This document shows, piece after piece, positions 24,345-33,958 of a stretch of 64,000 nucleotides of DNA. The DNA lies in assembly GCF_001632745.1 (NCBI RefSeq), contig NZ_LQRT01000024.1, positions 62,001 to 126,000 of the forward strand, written 5' to 3'. The translations under genes were made by a program, and so were the position numbers. Under the pieces are notes generated by a model. The model was given only the letters and a program-made list of their open reading frames with translations. It had not been told where the DNA came from and made no database searches. Each line of letters opens with the position of its first letter. Position 1 is the first letter of the stretch. This stretch comes from Aquimarina aggregata (lineage in GTDB: Bacteria; Bacteroidota; Bacteroidia; Flavobacteriales; Flavobacteriaceae).

Positions 24345-25052
24345 ATGACACAAAAAAATATAGTCGTAGCGATCATTATACTTTTATGTACTGTTTCTAC
24401 TAAAGCACAGTATAAAAAGAAAATTTATTTAGACGAGTTTAATCAGCAAATCAAATTTGAAGCCTATCGACAAAAATCGCAATCCAAAGTTTTTGATCAG
24501 GTTACATTTAATAATGATACAGTTGAGGTAAAGAAACTGCGGTTTAGAACTTATTTTGGTAAACTTAATACAGAAAAGAAAGAACAGCTTAACAAATTCT
24601 TTTTGGCAAGACATGGTATAGATTCTACCAAAGTATGGCTAATACACCATGTGGATACGTTACCTAATCCTAAACAGATGCCCAAAACATCAAAAATAGT
24701 CTATCTGGATAGTACAAAAAGAAAGCATAAGCATGTATTAAATTTAGAAGATTACGAAGGCATTATTGCTAAGGAAAGAGAAAATCTAAAACATAAAAAA
24801 GACATCGCTTTATTACATTTTTATACAAACGATAATCAATATCCCGTACAAGAACATTCAAACAATTGGTACAAAGATGAAAGCACGATACTCAAAAGAA
24901 TATTCTCTGATGGTTTTATGCGATATCGAGTAATTATTGTCTATCCTAATGGCGATTTTTTTCTTTCACACTATTATAGATGTAACGAAAAAGAGTTATT
25001 GCGTGCTAAAGGGTTTAAAAAACGCAAAAAACAATGGGTTAGTGCCTTTTAG
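24345..25052 (+). CDS. Hypothetical secreted protein, 235 aa
   Basis: A 235-aa protein with a clean signal peptide (MTQKNIVVAIIILLCTVSTKAQ). The mature part is Lys-rich and hydrophilic, with segments such as VWLIHHVDTLPN and ILKRIFSDGFMRYRVIIVYPN and a basic end (KKRKKQWVSAF). I recognise no domain. It resembles other lineage-specific periplasmic proteins of Flavobacteriaceae that lie near accessory regions. No catalytic signature is evident. Start is well supported by the signal peptide. Confidence 0.6.
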   Translation: MTQKNIVVAIIILLCTVSTKAQYKKKIYLDEFNQQIKFEAYRQKSQSKVFDQVTFNNDTVEVKKLRFRTYFGKLNTEKKEQLNKFFLARHGIDSTKVWLIHHVDTLPNPKQMPKTSKIVYLDSTKRKHKHVLNLEDYEGIIAKERENLKHKKDIALLHFYTNDNQYPVQEHSNNWYKDESTILKRIFSDGFMRYRVIIVYPNGDFFLSHYYRCNEKELLRAKGFKKRKKQWVSAF

Positions 25053-25199
25053 ACTGTTTTGAGTATGAGGTTTTTCCTATAAATAAAAATTATAGCTATA
25101 AGGTTAGTAAATTCAAAAATACTTTTAAAAAAGTGTCACCCAATAGAAGTATTGTCTATTGGTTTACTTTGATTATGAGATTTTTAAGAAATAGTAAAT

Positions 25200-25472
25200 T
25201 TAAAGTATCGTACAATCGCCTAGAGCATCTAACTGTTCTCTAAACGAAGCTTCTGTTGCTGCATCGGGACTACAATTGTTGTTTAGATAATTTTGTAAAG
25301 CCGTTTTATAAGCATTACAACTTTCGGTAGTTCTGCTTTCTCCAAAAGTAGAGGCCGCATCTAATGCATTTGTACTTAATGAAAGACAATCAATGCCTGG
25401 ATCATCACTACCACATGAATTTAAAAAAGAAGCAAAAACAAATAACAATGCAACGAATATCGTTTTTTTCAT
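25200..25472 (-). CDS. Small Cys-containing lipoprotein, 90 aa
   Basis: A 90-aa lipoprotein: signal MKKTIFVALLFVFASFLNSC with acylated Cys20 followed by GSDD, the usual flavobacterial surface-export-like acidic stretch after the Cys. The mature domain has further Cys residues (DCLSLS, ESCNAYKTALQNYL, NNCSPDA, GDCTIL) and is predicted helical, like a small disulfide-stabilised bundle. I recognise no function. A hairpin (CCAATAGA/TCTATTGG at 25140-25162) lies beyond its 3' end and may terminate it. Confidence 0.65.
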   Translation of the reverse strand: MKKTIFVALLFVFASFLNSCGSDDPGIDCLSLSTNALDAASTFGESRTTESCNAYKTALQNYLNNNCSPDAATEASFREQLDALGDCTIL

Positions 25473-25660
25473 AATGTCGGGGGTAAGGGTTATTTTTTAT
25501 GAAACAAATATATGTAAAATTATGTTAAAACAAAACCGTTAATCGAATATAAATGCATTTAATCGATGTATTTAAAGTAGATTTTAAGATGTATGCATTA
25601 AAAAAAGGAATCTATAAGACTCCCTTTATATTATTTATACCTTAACATTATTAGTTCACA

Positions 25661-25915
25661 TTAGGGTATAACAACCACGTCACAACTTCTTTCTACAAAC
25701 TCGGCAAAAGTTTCTCCGTCTCTAAACGAATCTACAGTAGTTGTAGTGGTTCCTGTTATAGATATAGTAGCGGTACGATCACCATTGTCACAAATAGTTA
25801 CAGGAATCCCTGCTACCTCACAAGAGCTGCAGTTATCTCCACCATCATCATCACTTCCGCAAGACAGTAATAACAAGACAAAAGCTCCTGTGGCAAACAA
25901 CATTAGTTTTTTCAT
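25661..25915 (-). CDS. Small lipoprotein, 84 aa
   Basis: An 84-aa lipoprotein with signal MKKLMLFATGAFVLLLLSC, Cys19, and an acidic GSDDDGGD stretch suited to outer-membrane surface display. The mature part contains a CSSC pair and a Thr-rich segment (ATISITGTTTTTVDSF), then a single Cys near the end. No family is recognised. It lies 188 bases upstream of the 90-aa lipoprotein on the same strand; both have a similar design but do not align beyond the signal. Confidence 0.65.
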   Translation of the reverse strand: MKKLMLFATGAFVLLLLSCGSDDDGGDNCSSCEVAGIPVTICDNGDRTATISITGTTTTTVDSFRDGETFAEFVERSCDVVVIP

Positions 25916-26030
25916 AATTTGAGGAATTTAGGTTTAAATACCTTTCAAAGATAACTCTTAAAGGATAGGTAACAAAAAAAGACCTCTTAAATACGCTACT
26001 GTTGTTTTGTTAAAATAAAATAGGGTCTTA

Positions 26031-27866
26031 TTATCTAACCTCTTCTATATCAATAGGTTTTCCTATATATGCTAATATGCTATCTTCATCTATTTGTTGT
26101 ATTTCTTCACTGTAGGAAGAAATAATTCTAATACTTTTTTGGGCGTTTTTAAGAAATAAAGGTATAATTTCTGCGTCTTCTTTGGTGAGGTCGATAAGTG
26201 TTTTATAGTGTTTTTTATCTTTGATTTTTATCTCCTGAATACCTGGAAATTTTTCGGCAAGTGTCATTAATTTATGAAAATCATCGGTATGCGAAAACAA
26301 CCCTTCTTGAGGGTTATTATTAGGATTCTTCATCTCTTCGGGTGTAATAAGTCTAAAAGCTCCTTGCTCTCCAAACTGCTCTCCAAATTTATTGATCGCA
26401 TATTTATTAATGTCACTATTAGCCGTTAATGCCATTAAATAGCCTACATCATTTAACTCGATATCATCTTTGAGCTTGTCTCCGTAAATATTTCCTTCGA
26501 TAGCTTCTAATCCCAGATCTTTAGCTTTGTTAATATTATCTCTATTACTATCTACAAGGACAACATGACGATTGTTTTCTTTAATATAAACCGCAATTAA
26601 TCTAGATACTTTAGAAGCTCCAACGATTAAAATACCTTCGGATTTTTTAAGAAAAACACCAACTAATTTTGCAAAAAGTCGAGCTGTGGTAGCATTTAAT
26701 AACACCGTACCCAAAACAATCATGAATACTAATGGCGTAATATACTCTGCACCTGGCACCCCTTCTTTGTATAATTTTAATCCAAATAAAGAAGCAATAC
26801 CCGCAGCTACAATTCCTCTTGGTCCCACCCAACTAATAAATAGTTTTTCATTGGTTTTTAGACCCGAACCAGAAGCGCTTAAAAATACTCCTAGCGGTCG
26901 TACAATAAACACTACAATGGCAAATAATAAAATGGCATCCCAATTATAGATCAGTTTGAGGTCTTCTAAGTTAATATTTGCAGATAGTAAAATGAATAAT
27001 ATTGAAATTAATAATACGCTAAGAGACTCTTTAAAATATAGGATTTCATTTAGGTTAGGCAGGTTAATATTCCCTAATACCATACCCATAACCACTACCG
27101 ATAGCAGCCCAGATTCATGCGCAAACACATCAGATAGTACAAAAACACCTAAAACTGCCGCCAAAGTGACTACATTTAGTAAGTAATGAGGGATAATTTT
27201 CTTTTTGATAGCAAAAGCTAAAGAATGTGCAAATGTAAAACCAAACGTAAGACCAAAAAGGACAATTTTTCCAAATTCTGCCAAAGCTGTGAATGTAAAT
27301 TCTTCTCCGCCACCCACTTTTATAAATTCAAAAACCAATACAGCCAATAAAGCCCCTACAGGATCGATTAAAATCCCTTCCCATTTTAGTACTGCAGATA
27401 CATCTTTGGTAAGCGGAATATTTCTTAGGATAGGAGTAATTACAGTTGGTCCGGTAACTACAATTAATGACGAAAACAAGAATGAAATGGGCCAGCTCAA
27501 ATTAAAAATATAATGAGCAGCAATTCCTGCGCCAAAAAAAGTAACCACAACAGCCAAAGTAATTAGTTTGATAATTACTGGACCAACATTTAAAATTTCG
27601 TTTCTTCTAAGCGTTAAGCCTCCTTCAAAAAGTATAATACTAATGGCTAGAGAAACAAAATAAAACAGACTTTCGCCAGGAAATAATCCATTTACACCAT
27701 TCCAGATTGGTTGTATTAGTTTAGTGCCGTCACTTGTAATTAGTGTGGCAAAAGGGCCTACCAAAAGACCTATTAAAATGAGTGGTAGAATTGCTGGGAT
27801 TTTAAATTTCCAGGCTACCCATTGTGCCAATATGCCTAATATAATGATTCCTGCTAGTTCTAACAT
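26031..27866 (-). CDS. Cation:proton antiporter with TrkA-N domain (CPA family)
   Basis: A 611-aa inner-membrane antiporter exchanging Na+ or K+ for protons. Residues about 1-400 contain 12-13 hydrophobic segments with the family's FEGGLTLRR, VVTGPTVITPILR and GPRGIVAAG motifs. Residues about 408-520 are a TrkA-N/RCK-like nucleotide-binding domain (GILIVGASKVSRLIAVYIKE with GxxxxS, then VVLVDSNRDN), and the remaining tail is probably regulatory. Length and order match NhaP/KefB-like proteins of Bacteroidota. It diverges from the universal-stress/SulP pair across a gap of 161 bases, which hints at joint ion and pH homeostasis. Ion specificity is not readable from the sequence. Confidence 0.9.
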   Translation of the reverse strand: MLELAGIIILGILAQWVAWKFKIPAILPLILIGLLVGPFATLITSDGTKLIQPIWNGVNGLFPGESLFYFVSLAISIILFEGGLTLRRNEILNVGPVIIKLITLAVVVTFFGAGIAAHYIFNLSWPISFLFSSLIVVTGPTVITPILRNIPLTKDVSAVLKWEGILIDPVGALLAVLVFEFIKVGGGEEFTFTALAEFGKIVLFGLTFGFTFAHSLAFAIKKKIIPHYLLNVVTLAAVLGVFVLSDVFAHESGLLSVVVMGMVLGNINLPNLNEILYFKESLSVLLISILFILLSANINLEDLKLIYNWDAILLFAIVVFIVRPLGVFLSASGSGLKTNEKLFISWVGPRGIVAAGIASLFGLKLYKEGVPGAEYITPLVFMIVLGTVLLNATTARLFAKLVGVFLKKSEGILIVGASKVSRLIAVYIKENNRHVVLVDSNRDNINKAKDLGLEAIEGNIYGDKLKDDIELNDVGYLMALTANSDINKYAINKFGEQFGEQGAFRLITPEEMKNPNNNPQEGLFSHTDDFHKLMTLAEKFPGIQEIKIKDKKHYKTLIDLTKEDAEIIPLFLKNAQKSIRIISSYSEEIQQIDEDSILAYIGKPIDIEEVR

Positions 27867-28027
27867 GGTTTAAATTTAATCTAGTAATGAACTCATGAAG
27901 AGTACATACGTTTTGTAATCAAGAAAGATCGCAAATTTTTTAAACATATTGGAAATAAGTTTTATTTTATGGTTTAAAAAAATAAGTTTATATCTTACCG
28001 CATTAAATTAAAAGAAAGTATAAGATC

Positions 28028-28885
28028 TTGAGCGAAGCATTACATCATAAATTTAACACTATACTTATTGGTGTTGCTTTTTCTCCTAATCTGAAGAACA
28101 ATATTTTTGAAGCCATGAGAATGGTGGATTTCTTTGATTGCAAAATGATCATTGTACATGTTGGAGAGAAAACACAAGAGAAAGAAGACAAGATCAAAGC
28201 TTTAATTTCTGGATTTTCTGAAGATCATGAAAAAGTAAAAGTAATCTGGAAACAAGGAAATCCCGTAGAGGTCATTATAGAAACAGCTAAAACAAATCAT
28301 GCTGATCTTATTATGCTCGGGGCAATCCCCAGAGAAGATTTTCTTAAGTTTTATATAGGGTCAATAGCCAGAAAAATTACAAGACATGCACATTGTTCTG
28401 TATTGCTATTAATAAAACCCTCAGAAGATTTAAGACCATGCAATCATATTGTGGTAAATGGACTGCAAGATGAAAAAACAAGACAAACTATATTAGATTC
28501 GTTTGAAGTTGCCCAAAATCTTGGGGCCCAAAAACTAACCATTGTTGAAGAAATTTCTCATCAAGAAGTAAAAGTAGTGGTCGAAGATGATAGATCCCTG
28601 CTTAAGGATACCTTAATAAAAGAACAATTAGCAAAAAAAGAAGACTTAAGAGTACAACATATTTTAGAGGATGTACCGGAAGACCTTAAATACGGAATTT
28701 TGATTAAAACACAATCTATTTTTGGAAAAAGAGGATATTCTATAGGACATTATGCCAAAGTGGTTGCCGCAGATCTATTGATCATGAATGCGCCCGAAAG
28801 AACGACATTTTTGGATCGTATTTTTATTCAGGATATAGAGCATATTTTGTCAGAATTACCAACAGATGTTTTAATAATGAGATAG
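28028..28885 (+). CDS. Universal stress protein, two UspA domains
   Basis: A 285-aa cytoplasmic protein with tandem UspA-like domains (about 8-135 and 145-285). The first has NTILIGVAFSPNLKNNIFEA, HADLIMLGAIPREDF and the G-x-x-x-R-like turn GSIARKITRHAHCSVLLL; the second is more divergent but ends similarly (IFIQDIEHILSELPTDVLIM). I keep the TTG at 28028 because the next ATG falls inside the first domain. It touches the SulP transporter gene (stop TAG directly followed by ATG), so the two are co-transcribed, and it may regulate that transporter. Confidence 0.88.
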   Translation: MSEALHHKFNTILIGVAFSPNLKNNIFEAMRMVDFFDCKMIIVHVGEKTQEKEDKIKALISGFSEDHEKVKVIWKQGNPVEVIIETAKTNHADLIMLGAIPREDFLKFYIGSIARKITRHAHCSVLLLIKPSEDLRPCNHIVVNGLQDEKTRQTILDSFEVAQNLGAQKLTIVEEISHQEVKVVVEDDRSLLKDTLIKEQLAKKEDLRVQHILEDVPEDLKYGILIKTQSIFGKRGYSIGHYAKVVAADLLIMNAPERTTFLDRIFIQDIEHILSELPTDVLIMR

Positions 28886-31150
28886 ATGGGAAATAGCAAA
28901 AGCAATACCTCTAAATTTATATCAGAATTACCAAAAAACATGTTTTCGGGCTTTGTAGTTTCTCTTATTGCCTTGCCATTAGGTTTAGGGCTGGCACTAG
29001 CTTCTGAAGCACCACCAATTTCTGGGGTGATTGCTTCTATCGTAGGTGGTATTGTTGTTTCTATATTTGGTGGCTCAAATGTAACGATAACTGGTCCTGG
29101 TAATGGATTAGTAGTGGTATTATTAGGAGCAATTACGATACTGGCCGATGGAAATATGTACCAAGGATATATTTTTACATTAGCCGCAATTATATGTTCT
29201 GGGGTACTAATGATCATTATAGGACAATTGCGTTTAGGAACACTAAGTGATTTTTTCCCCTCATCTGCAATTCAAGGAATGCTAGCTGCTATTGGTATTA
29301 GTATCTTTGCAAAACAGTTTCATGTAATGTTGGCCAACACAAGTATTAAAGGCGATACCCTCTCGATGCTTGCAGATATTCCAACAAGTATTTCGGTATT
29401 GTTTACACCAGAATACAGTGATATTGTCATCGCCGCCGTTGTTGGAGTATCCAGCTTATTTATAATGGTATTTTACGGAAAGATTAGAAATAAATATTTT
29501 CAGTTAGTACCTGCTCCCATGTGGATTGTTCTTATCGCAATTGGTTTGAGTTATTATTATGAGTTTTTTTCAACAGAAGCGTATCCAATAAGTGCCTCTC
29601 TTTTGGTTCAAATACCCAATGAAGTTTTTTCTAGCTTTCCCAGACCCGATTTTTCATTACTACTCGACATGAAATTTATTGGGGTAGTCGTTTCGATTAC
29701 ATTAATATCTACGATAGAGTCTTTACTAAGTATAAAAGCAGTAGATAAACTAGACCCATTAAAAAGAAGATCAAATGTTAATAAAGATCTCACAGCGCTT
29801 GGGATTGCTTCAATTGTTAGTGGTTTTGTAGGAGGATTAAATGTAGTTACTGTTATTGCGCGTAGCTCTGTAAATGTTAATAACGGAGGCTCGAATCGAT
29901 CTTCGAACTTTTTTCACTCGGTGTTCTTAATCCTATTTGTAGTATTATTTCAGGATCAACTTAGAAGAATACCCCTTACCGCATTAGCCGCAATCTTAGT
30001 GTATACAGGATATAAACTTGCGGCACCCAAAAACCTTAAAGATGTTGCAAAAATAGGAAAAGAACAACTACTTATTTTTTCGGCAACAGTTATAGCTACA
30101 ATTACTACAAATCTTATTACCGGAATTTTGGTAGGGATCTTAACCACTATACTTATTCATTTTGTATTAAATAAGAGTATTATGTTTTTTGTCAGAAACC
30201 TTTTTAAGCCTAATGTGCTTATGTTTAAAGAAGAGATTAATGACAACTACTTTGTGAGTATCAAGAATTTTTCAAGCTTTATGAATTATACCAAATTAAA
30301 AAAGAAACTTGATACTATTCCAGAAAATGAAGATGCGGTGGTAGACTTCTCATTATGTGATTTTGTGGATTATACCGTACAAGAAAGTTTAATAGGGTAT
30401 CAGGAAACATTTAAAAGAAAAGGAGGTTCTTTTGAAATAACAGGGCTTGATATTCACGGCGCATCATCAGAACACCCACTTGCCGTTCGAAGTTTAATAC
30501 CATTTTCTAAGAAATTAAAAGTAGGACCAAAATCTAACCTTACCAAAAGGCAGTTTGATTTACAGCAGATAGCCGATGATTTTTCATGGAATTATGATCC
30601 TAAAAAAGACGAAAATGTATTGGCATTAAGTGACTTTGTATTCTTTAAAATTAAAAAGGTTAGCTATCTTAATAACGCTATTTTTGATCAAAGAGACGTT
30701 TTTAGAATATCAGATGTGGTTTTCTCTGAGGGTGAATTTATTGCAAGGTCACTAGTAAGGACTACCGTTTTGACCATAAAATTGAATAAAGAGATACCTA
30801 AATTTACACTAGATAAAGAAGGGCTATTAGAATTTGTGTATAAGTTCGCAGGATTTAAAGATGTTACCATTCAAGGACATCCTGATTTTTCTAAACGATT
30901 CTATCTTTTAGGAGAAGACACAGAAAATATAAGATCATTTTTTACCGATGAAATAGTTTTGTTTTTTGAAAGTAATCCGTATTATCATATAGAGTGTAAT
31001 GGGCAATCCTTATTGCTAATGCGAAAAGAACGTTTAGCAAGTATAAAAGAAATAAAAGCACTATTAGATTACGGAACTCGCCTAGAAAAGATAATATCTG
31101 GCACTCAATATGATGAAATAGTGTTAAAAACTCCAAAAATTAAAACTTGA
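28886..31150 (+). CDS. SulP/SLC26-family anion transporter with STAS and extra C-terminal domain
   Basis: A 754-aa inner-membrane transporter. Residues about 15-430 hold the SulP core: GFVVSLIALPLGLGLALASEAPP, GGSNVTITGPGNGL, and the repeat around GGLNVVTVIARSSVNVNNGG. A STAS-like domain follows (about 460-560; DAVVDFSLCDFVDYTV). A further segment of about 170 residues (from about 575 to the end) is not part of standard SulP and I cannot name it. SulP members carry sulfate, bicarbonate or organic acids; bicarbonate is plausible in a marine bacterium but unproven. The start abuts the upstream universal-stress-protein gene with no gap. Confidence 0.9.
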   Translation: MGNSKSNTSKFISELPKNMFSGFVVSLIALPLGLGLALASEAPPISGVIASIVGGIVVSIFGGSNVTITGPGNGLVVVLLGAITILADGNMYQGYIFTLAAIICSGVLMIIIGQLRLGTLSDFFPSSAIQGMLAAIGISIFAKQFHVMLANTSIKGDTLSMLADIPTSISVLFTPEYSDIVIAAVVGVSSLFIMVFYGKIRNKYFQLVPAPMWIVLIAIGLSYYYEFFSTEAYPISASLLVQIPNEVFSSFPRPDFSLLLDMKFIGVVVSITLISTIESLLSIKAVDKLDPLKRRSNVNKDLTALGIASIVSGFVGGLNVVTVIARSSVNVNNGGSNRSSNFFHSVFLILFVVLFQDQLRRIPLTALAAILVYTGYKLAAPKNLKDVAKIGKEQLLIFSATVIATITTNLITGILVGILTTILIHFVLNKSIMFFVRNLFKPNVLMFKEEINDNYFVSIKNFSSFMNYTKLKKKLDTIPENEDAVVDFSLCDFVDYTVQESLIGYQETFKRKGGSFEITGLDIHGASSEHPLAVRSLIPFSKKLKVGPKSNLTKRQFDLQQIADDFSWNYDPKKDENVLALSDFVFFKIKKVSYLNNAIFDQRDVFRISDVVFSEGEFIARSLVRTTVLTIKLNKEIPKFTLDKEGLLEFVYKFAGFKDVTIQGHPDFSKRFYLLGEDTENIRSFFTDEIVLFFESNPYYHIECNGQSLLLMRKERLASIKEIKALLDYGTRLEKIISGTQYDEIVLKTPKIKT

Positions 31151-31393
31151 TCCTCTTCTTTTTTTCTATTTTGCAAAGATTTTTATCAAAATTTGAAATA
31201 AACCATACTAAGCAGAGTCATTTAAGAAGAGATAATATGGGGGCATACAATCTTATGATTGAAAAATAAAAATGTAAATAGAGTAAAAAAATCAACCGGT
31301 GTTTTGTACATACTTATCTTAGTATCAGAGTATAGATAACGAATAATCGTTGTACCTTCGCCAGAAAATTTAAAGAAATATAGCGTTAAATAC

Positions 31394-32254
31394 ATGAATT
31401 TACACCCTATAAAAGCAGGAAATTTTAAACTCGATGGCGGCGCCATGTTTGGGGTCGTTCCTAAAACGTTATGGCAAAAAACGAATCCTGCAGATAATAA
31501 TAACTTAATAGATATTGCAGCAAGGTGTTTATTAATAGAAAATGGAGATAAACTTATACTGATCGACTCTGGAATGGGAGATAAGCAATCAGAAAAGTTT
31601 TTTGGATACTATTCACTTTGGGGAGATGATAATCTTGATGCTTCGCTAAAAGCAAAAGGATTTCATAGAGATGATATTACAGATGTATTTATAACGCACC
31701 TTCATTTTGACCATTGTGGTGGTGTCGTGCAGTGGAACGATAGTAGAACAGGATATGAACTAGCATTTAAAAATGCTAAGATCTGGAGCAATAAAGAACA
31801 TTGGCAATGGGCCGTAGCACCAAATGCACGCGAAAAAGCATCATTTCTTAAAGAAAATATACTACCAATTGAAGAAAGTGGACACTTAAACTTTATTTCA
31901 AGAACAGATGCAACATTTCAAAAAACGTCAGAATTAGGTTTTGGCGTACTATTTGCAAATGGTCATACAGAAAAGCAAATGCTTCCGCATATAGCATATA
32001 AAGATAAAACCATAGTTTTTATGGCCGATCTTTTACCAACGGTAGGACATATACCTCTACCCTATGTAATGGGCTATGACACTAGACCTTTATTAACTTT
32101 GGATGAAAAAAAACTTTTTCTAGAAAACGCCGCTACCCATGGGTGGTACTTATTTCTAGAACATGATGCACATAATGAAATTATAACAGTACAGCATACC
32201 GAGAAAGGAGTGCGATTAAAAGAAATATTTACTTGCAATGACATATTTAATTAA
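31394..32254 (+). CDS. MBL-fold metallo-hydrolase
   Basis: A 286-aa cytoplasmic enzyme with the metallo-beta-lactamase fold. The zinc motif HLHFDHCGG is at about 101-109, a further His in FANGHTEKQM at about 197, and Asp in MADLLPT; LILIDSGMGDKQ is the typical first strand. Order and size resemble lactonase/YtnP-like hydrolases, which may open acyl-homoserine lactones or other esters; activity is not predictable further. It lies upstream of the S8 and M1 peptidase genes on the same strand and may be co-transcribed with them. Confidence 0.88.
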   Translation: MNLHPIKAGNFKLDGGAMFGVVPKTLWQKTNPADNNNLIDIAARCLLIENGDKLILIDSGMGDKQSEKFFGYYSLWGDDNLDASLKAKGFHRDDITDVFITHLHFDHCGGVVQWNDSRTGYELAFKNAKIWSNKEHWQWAVAPNAREKASFLKENILPIEESGHLNFISRTDATFQKTSELGFGVLFANGHTEKQMLPHIAYKDKTIVFMADLLPTVGHIPLPYVMGYDTRPLLTLDEKKLFLENAATHGWYLFLEHDAHNEIITVQHTEKGVRLKEIFTCNDIFN

Positions 32255-32270
32255 AAGAAAGAATACGGTA

Positions 32271-33947
32271 ATGACCCTATCAAATAAAGTACTTTTTACG
32301 ATTGCTTCATCAATACTATTAGCAAGTTGTGGTGGCGCACCAGCTATAGTTTCTACACCAATAGAAAATATAGATACGATTCCGTTAAAAAATGTTGATT
32401 TAGACAACACGCAACTAAAAAATTGGTTTCTAAAAGACCTCGTTTCGGATACTATCCCAGGAATGAGTGTTGATAAGGCATACGATGAACTGCTAAAAAA
32501 TAAAAAAGGAACTACAGTAATCGTAGGGGTTATTGATAGCGGTGTAGATATCGAGCACGAAGATCTTAAAGGAGTAGTGTGGACCAATACTGATGAGATT
32601 AAGGGAAATGGAAAAGATGATGATAACAATGGGTATATTGATGATATACATGGTTGGAATTTCTTAGGAGATTCTTATAACGAAAACCTGGAGTTTGTTA
32701 GAATTATTAAAAAATTGAAACCAAAATATACAGGTAAAAATTTAGCATCGGTTGCAGAAGAAGATAGAGACGAGTATAGAAATTATATAGAAGCTAAAGC
32801 AGAATTTGAAAAAGAGTATCAAGAAAATGCTGAGCAAAAAATTCAATATGAACAAATCCTGCAACAATCTGAAGCTTCTCATAAAGCAATTGTTGCTAGT
32901 ATTGGTAAAGAAGACTATTCTAGAGAAGAACTCTTAAATGTAGAAGCAAAAACACCTGAAATGCAGCAACATGTTGCATTTTTGGCACAAATGTTTGGGT
33001 TTCTAGATGCCGGAGATACGATCCCTGATTTTATAAAAAACATAACAGAAGGCGTAGATCACTTTACAGAGCAATTAAACTATAACTTAAGCCTAGAGCT
33101 TGATGGTAGAGCAAAAGTTGGTGATAATGTTGATGATATTACAGATACCGATTATGGTAATAACAATGTAATGGGACCTGATCCTAAAAAAGAAGGTATT
33201 AGGCACGGTACTCATGTTGCAGGTATTATTGCAGCACAACGAAACAATGGAAAAGGAATGAATGGTGTGGCCAAAAATGTAAAAATAATGGCATTAAGAG
33301 CAGTACCTAACGGAGATGAATATGATAAAGACATTGCTTTAGCCATTCGATATGCTGCAGATAACGGGGCAAAAGTTATAAATACTAGTTTTGGTAAATA
33401 CTATAGCACGCACCCAGAATGGGTAAGAGAAGCTATTGTATATGCAGAATCAAAAGATGTATTGATCGTAAATGCTGCCGGTAATGAAGGAGAGGATTTA
33501 GATCAAAAACTAGTATATCCTAATGATCAAATCGACAATAACACCGAAGTTGCAAATAATTTTATAACTATAGGAGCTTTAAATTATGAATACGGTGCTA
33601 ATTTGGTTGCTGATTTTTCAAATTACGGAAAAAGCAATGTAGACGTATTTTCTCCAGGAGTAAAAATATGGTCTACGACACCTAATAATAATTATGAATT
33701 TCTACAAGGAACCTCTATGGCATCTCCAGCTGTAGCAGGTGTAGCTGCATTAATAAGATCGTATTATCCTAAGCTAAAAGCGGCTCAGGTAAAACAAATA
33801 CTTATGAATAGTGGTTTAGCTACAAAGGCAACCGTTATGGTGGCAGGAGATGAAACAAACACCAAGAAATTTTCTGAATTATCTAAATCAGGAAAAATGG
33901 TTAACTTGTATAATGCCTTAATCTTGGCAGATAAAATGTCTAAGTAA
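32271..33947 (+). CDS. S8 family serine peptidase, lipoprotein
   Basis: A 558-aa surface or periplasmic protease. I start it at the ATG at 32271: this gives a proper lipoprotein signal (MTLSNKVLFTIASSILLASC) and avoids overlap with the preceding gene, whereas the ATG at 32238 does not. Catalytic residues: Asp in VGVIDSGVDIEHED (about 88), His in RHGTHVAGIIAA (about 311), Asn in NAAGNEG, Ser in GTSMASPAVAGVAAL (about 480). About 200 residues are inserted between Asp and His, including a charged helical stretch. It is a paralogue of the S8 peptidase at 11755-13392 but with fully standard motifs. The M1 peptidase gene follows after 11 bases. Confidence 0.92.
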   Translation: MTLSNKVLFTIASSILLASCGGAPAIVSTPIENIDTIPLKNVDLDNTQLKNWFLKDLVSDTIPGMSVDKAYDELLKNKKGTTVIVGVIDSGVDIEHEDLKGVVWTNTDEIKGNGKDDDNNGYIDDIHGWNFLGDSYNENLEFVRIIKKLKPKYTGKNLASVAEEDRDEYRNYIEAKAEFEKEYQENAEQKIQYEQILQQSEASHKAIVASIGKEDYSREELLNVEAKTPEMQQHVAFLAQMFGFLDAGDTIPDFIKNITEGVDHFTEQLNYNLSLELDGRAKVGDNVDDITDTDYGNNNVMGPDPKKEGIRHGTHVAGIIAAQRNNGKGMNGVAKNVKIMALRAVPNGDEYDKDIALAIRYAADNGAKVINTSFGKYYSTHPEWVREAIVYAESKDVLIVNAAGNEGEDLDQKLVYPNDQIDNNTEVANNFITIGALNYEYGANLVADFSNYGKSNVDVFSPGVKIWSTTPNNNYEFLQGTSMASPAVAGVAALIRSYYPKLKAAQVKQILMNSGLATKATVMVAGDETNTKKFSELSKSGKMVNLYNALILADKMSK

Positions 33948-33958
33948 TATTACTGATT

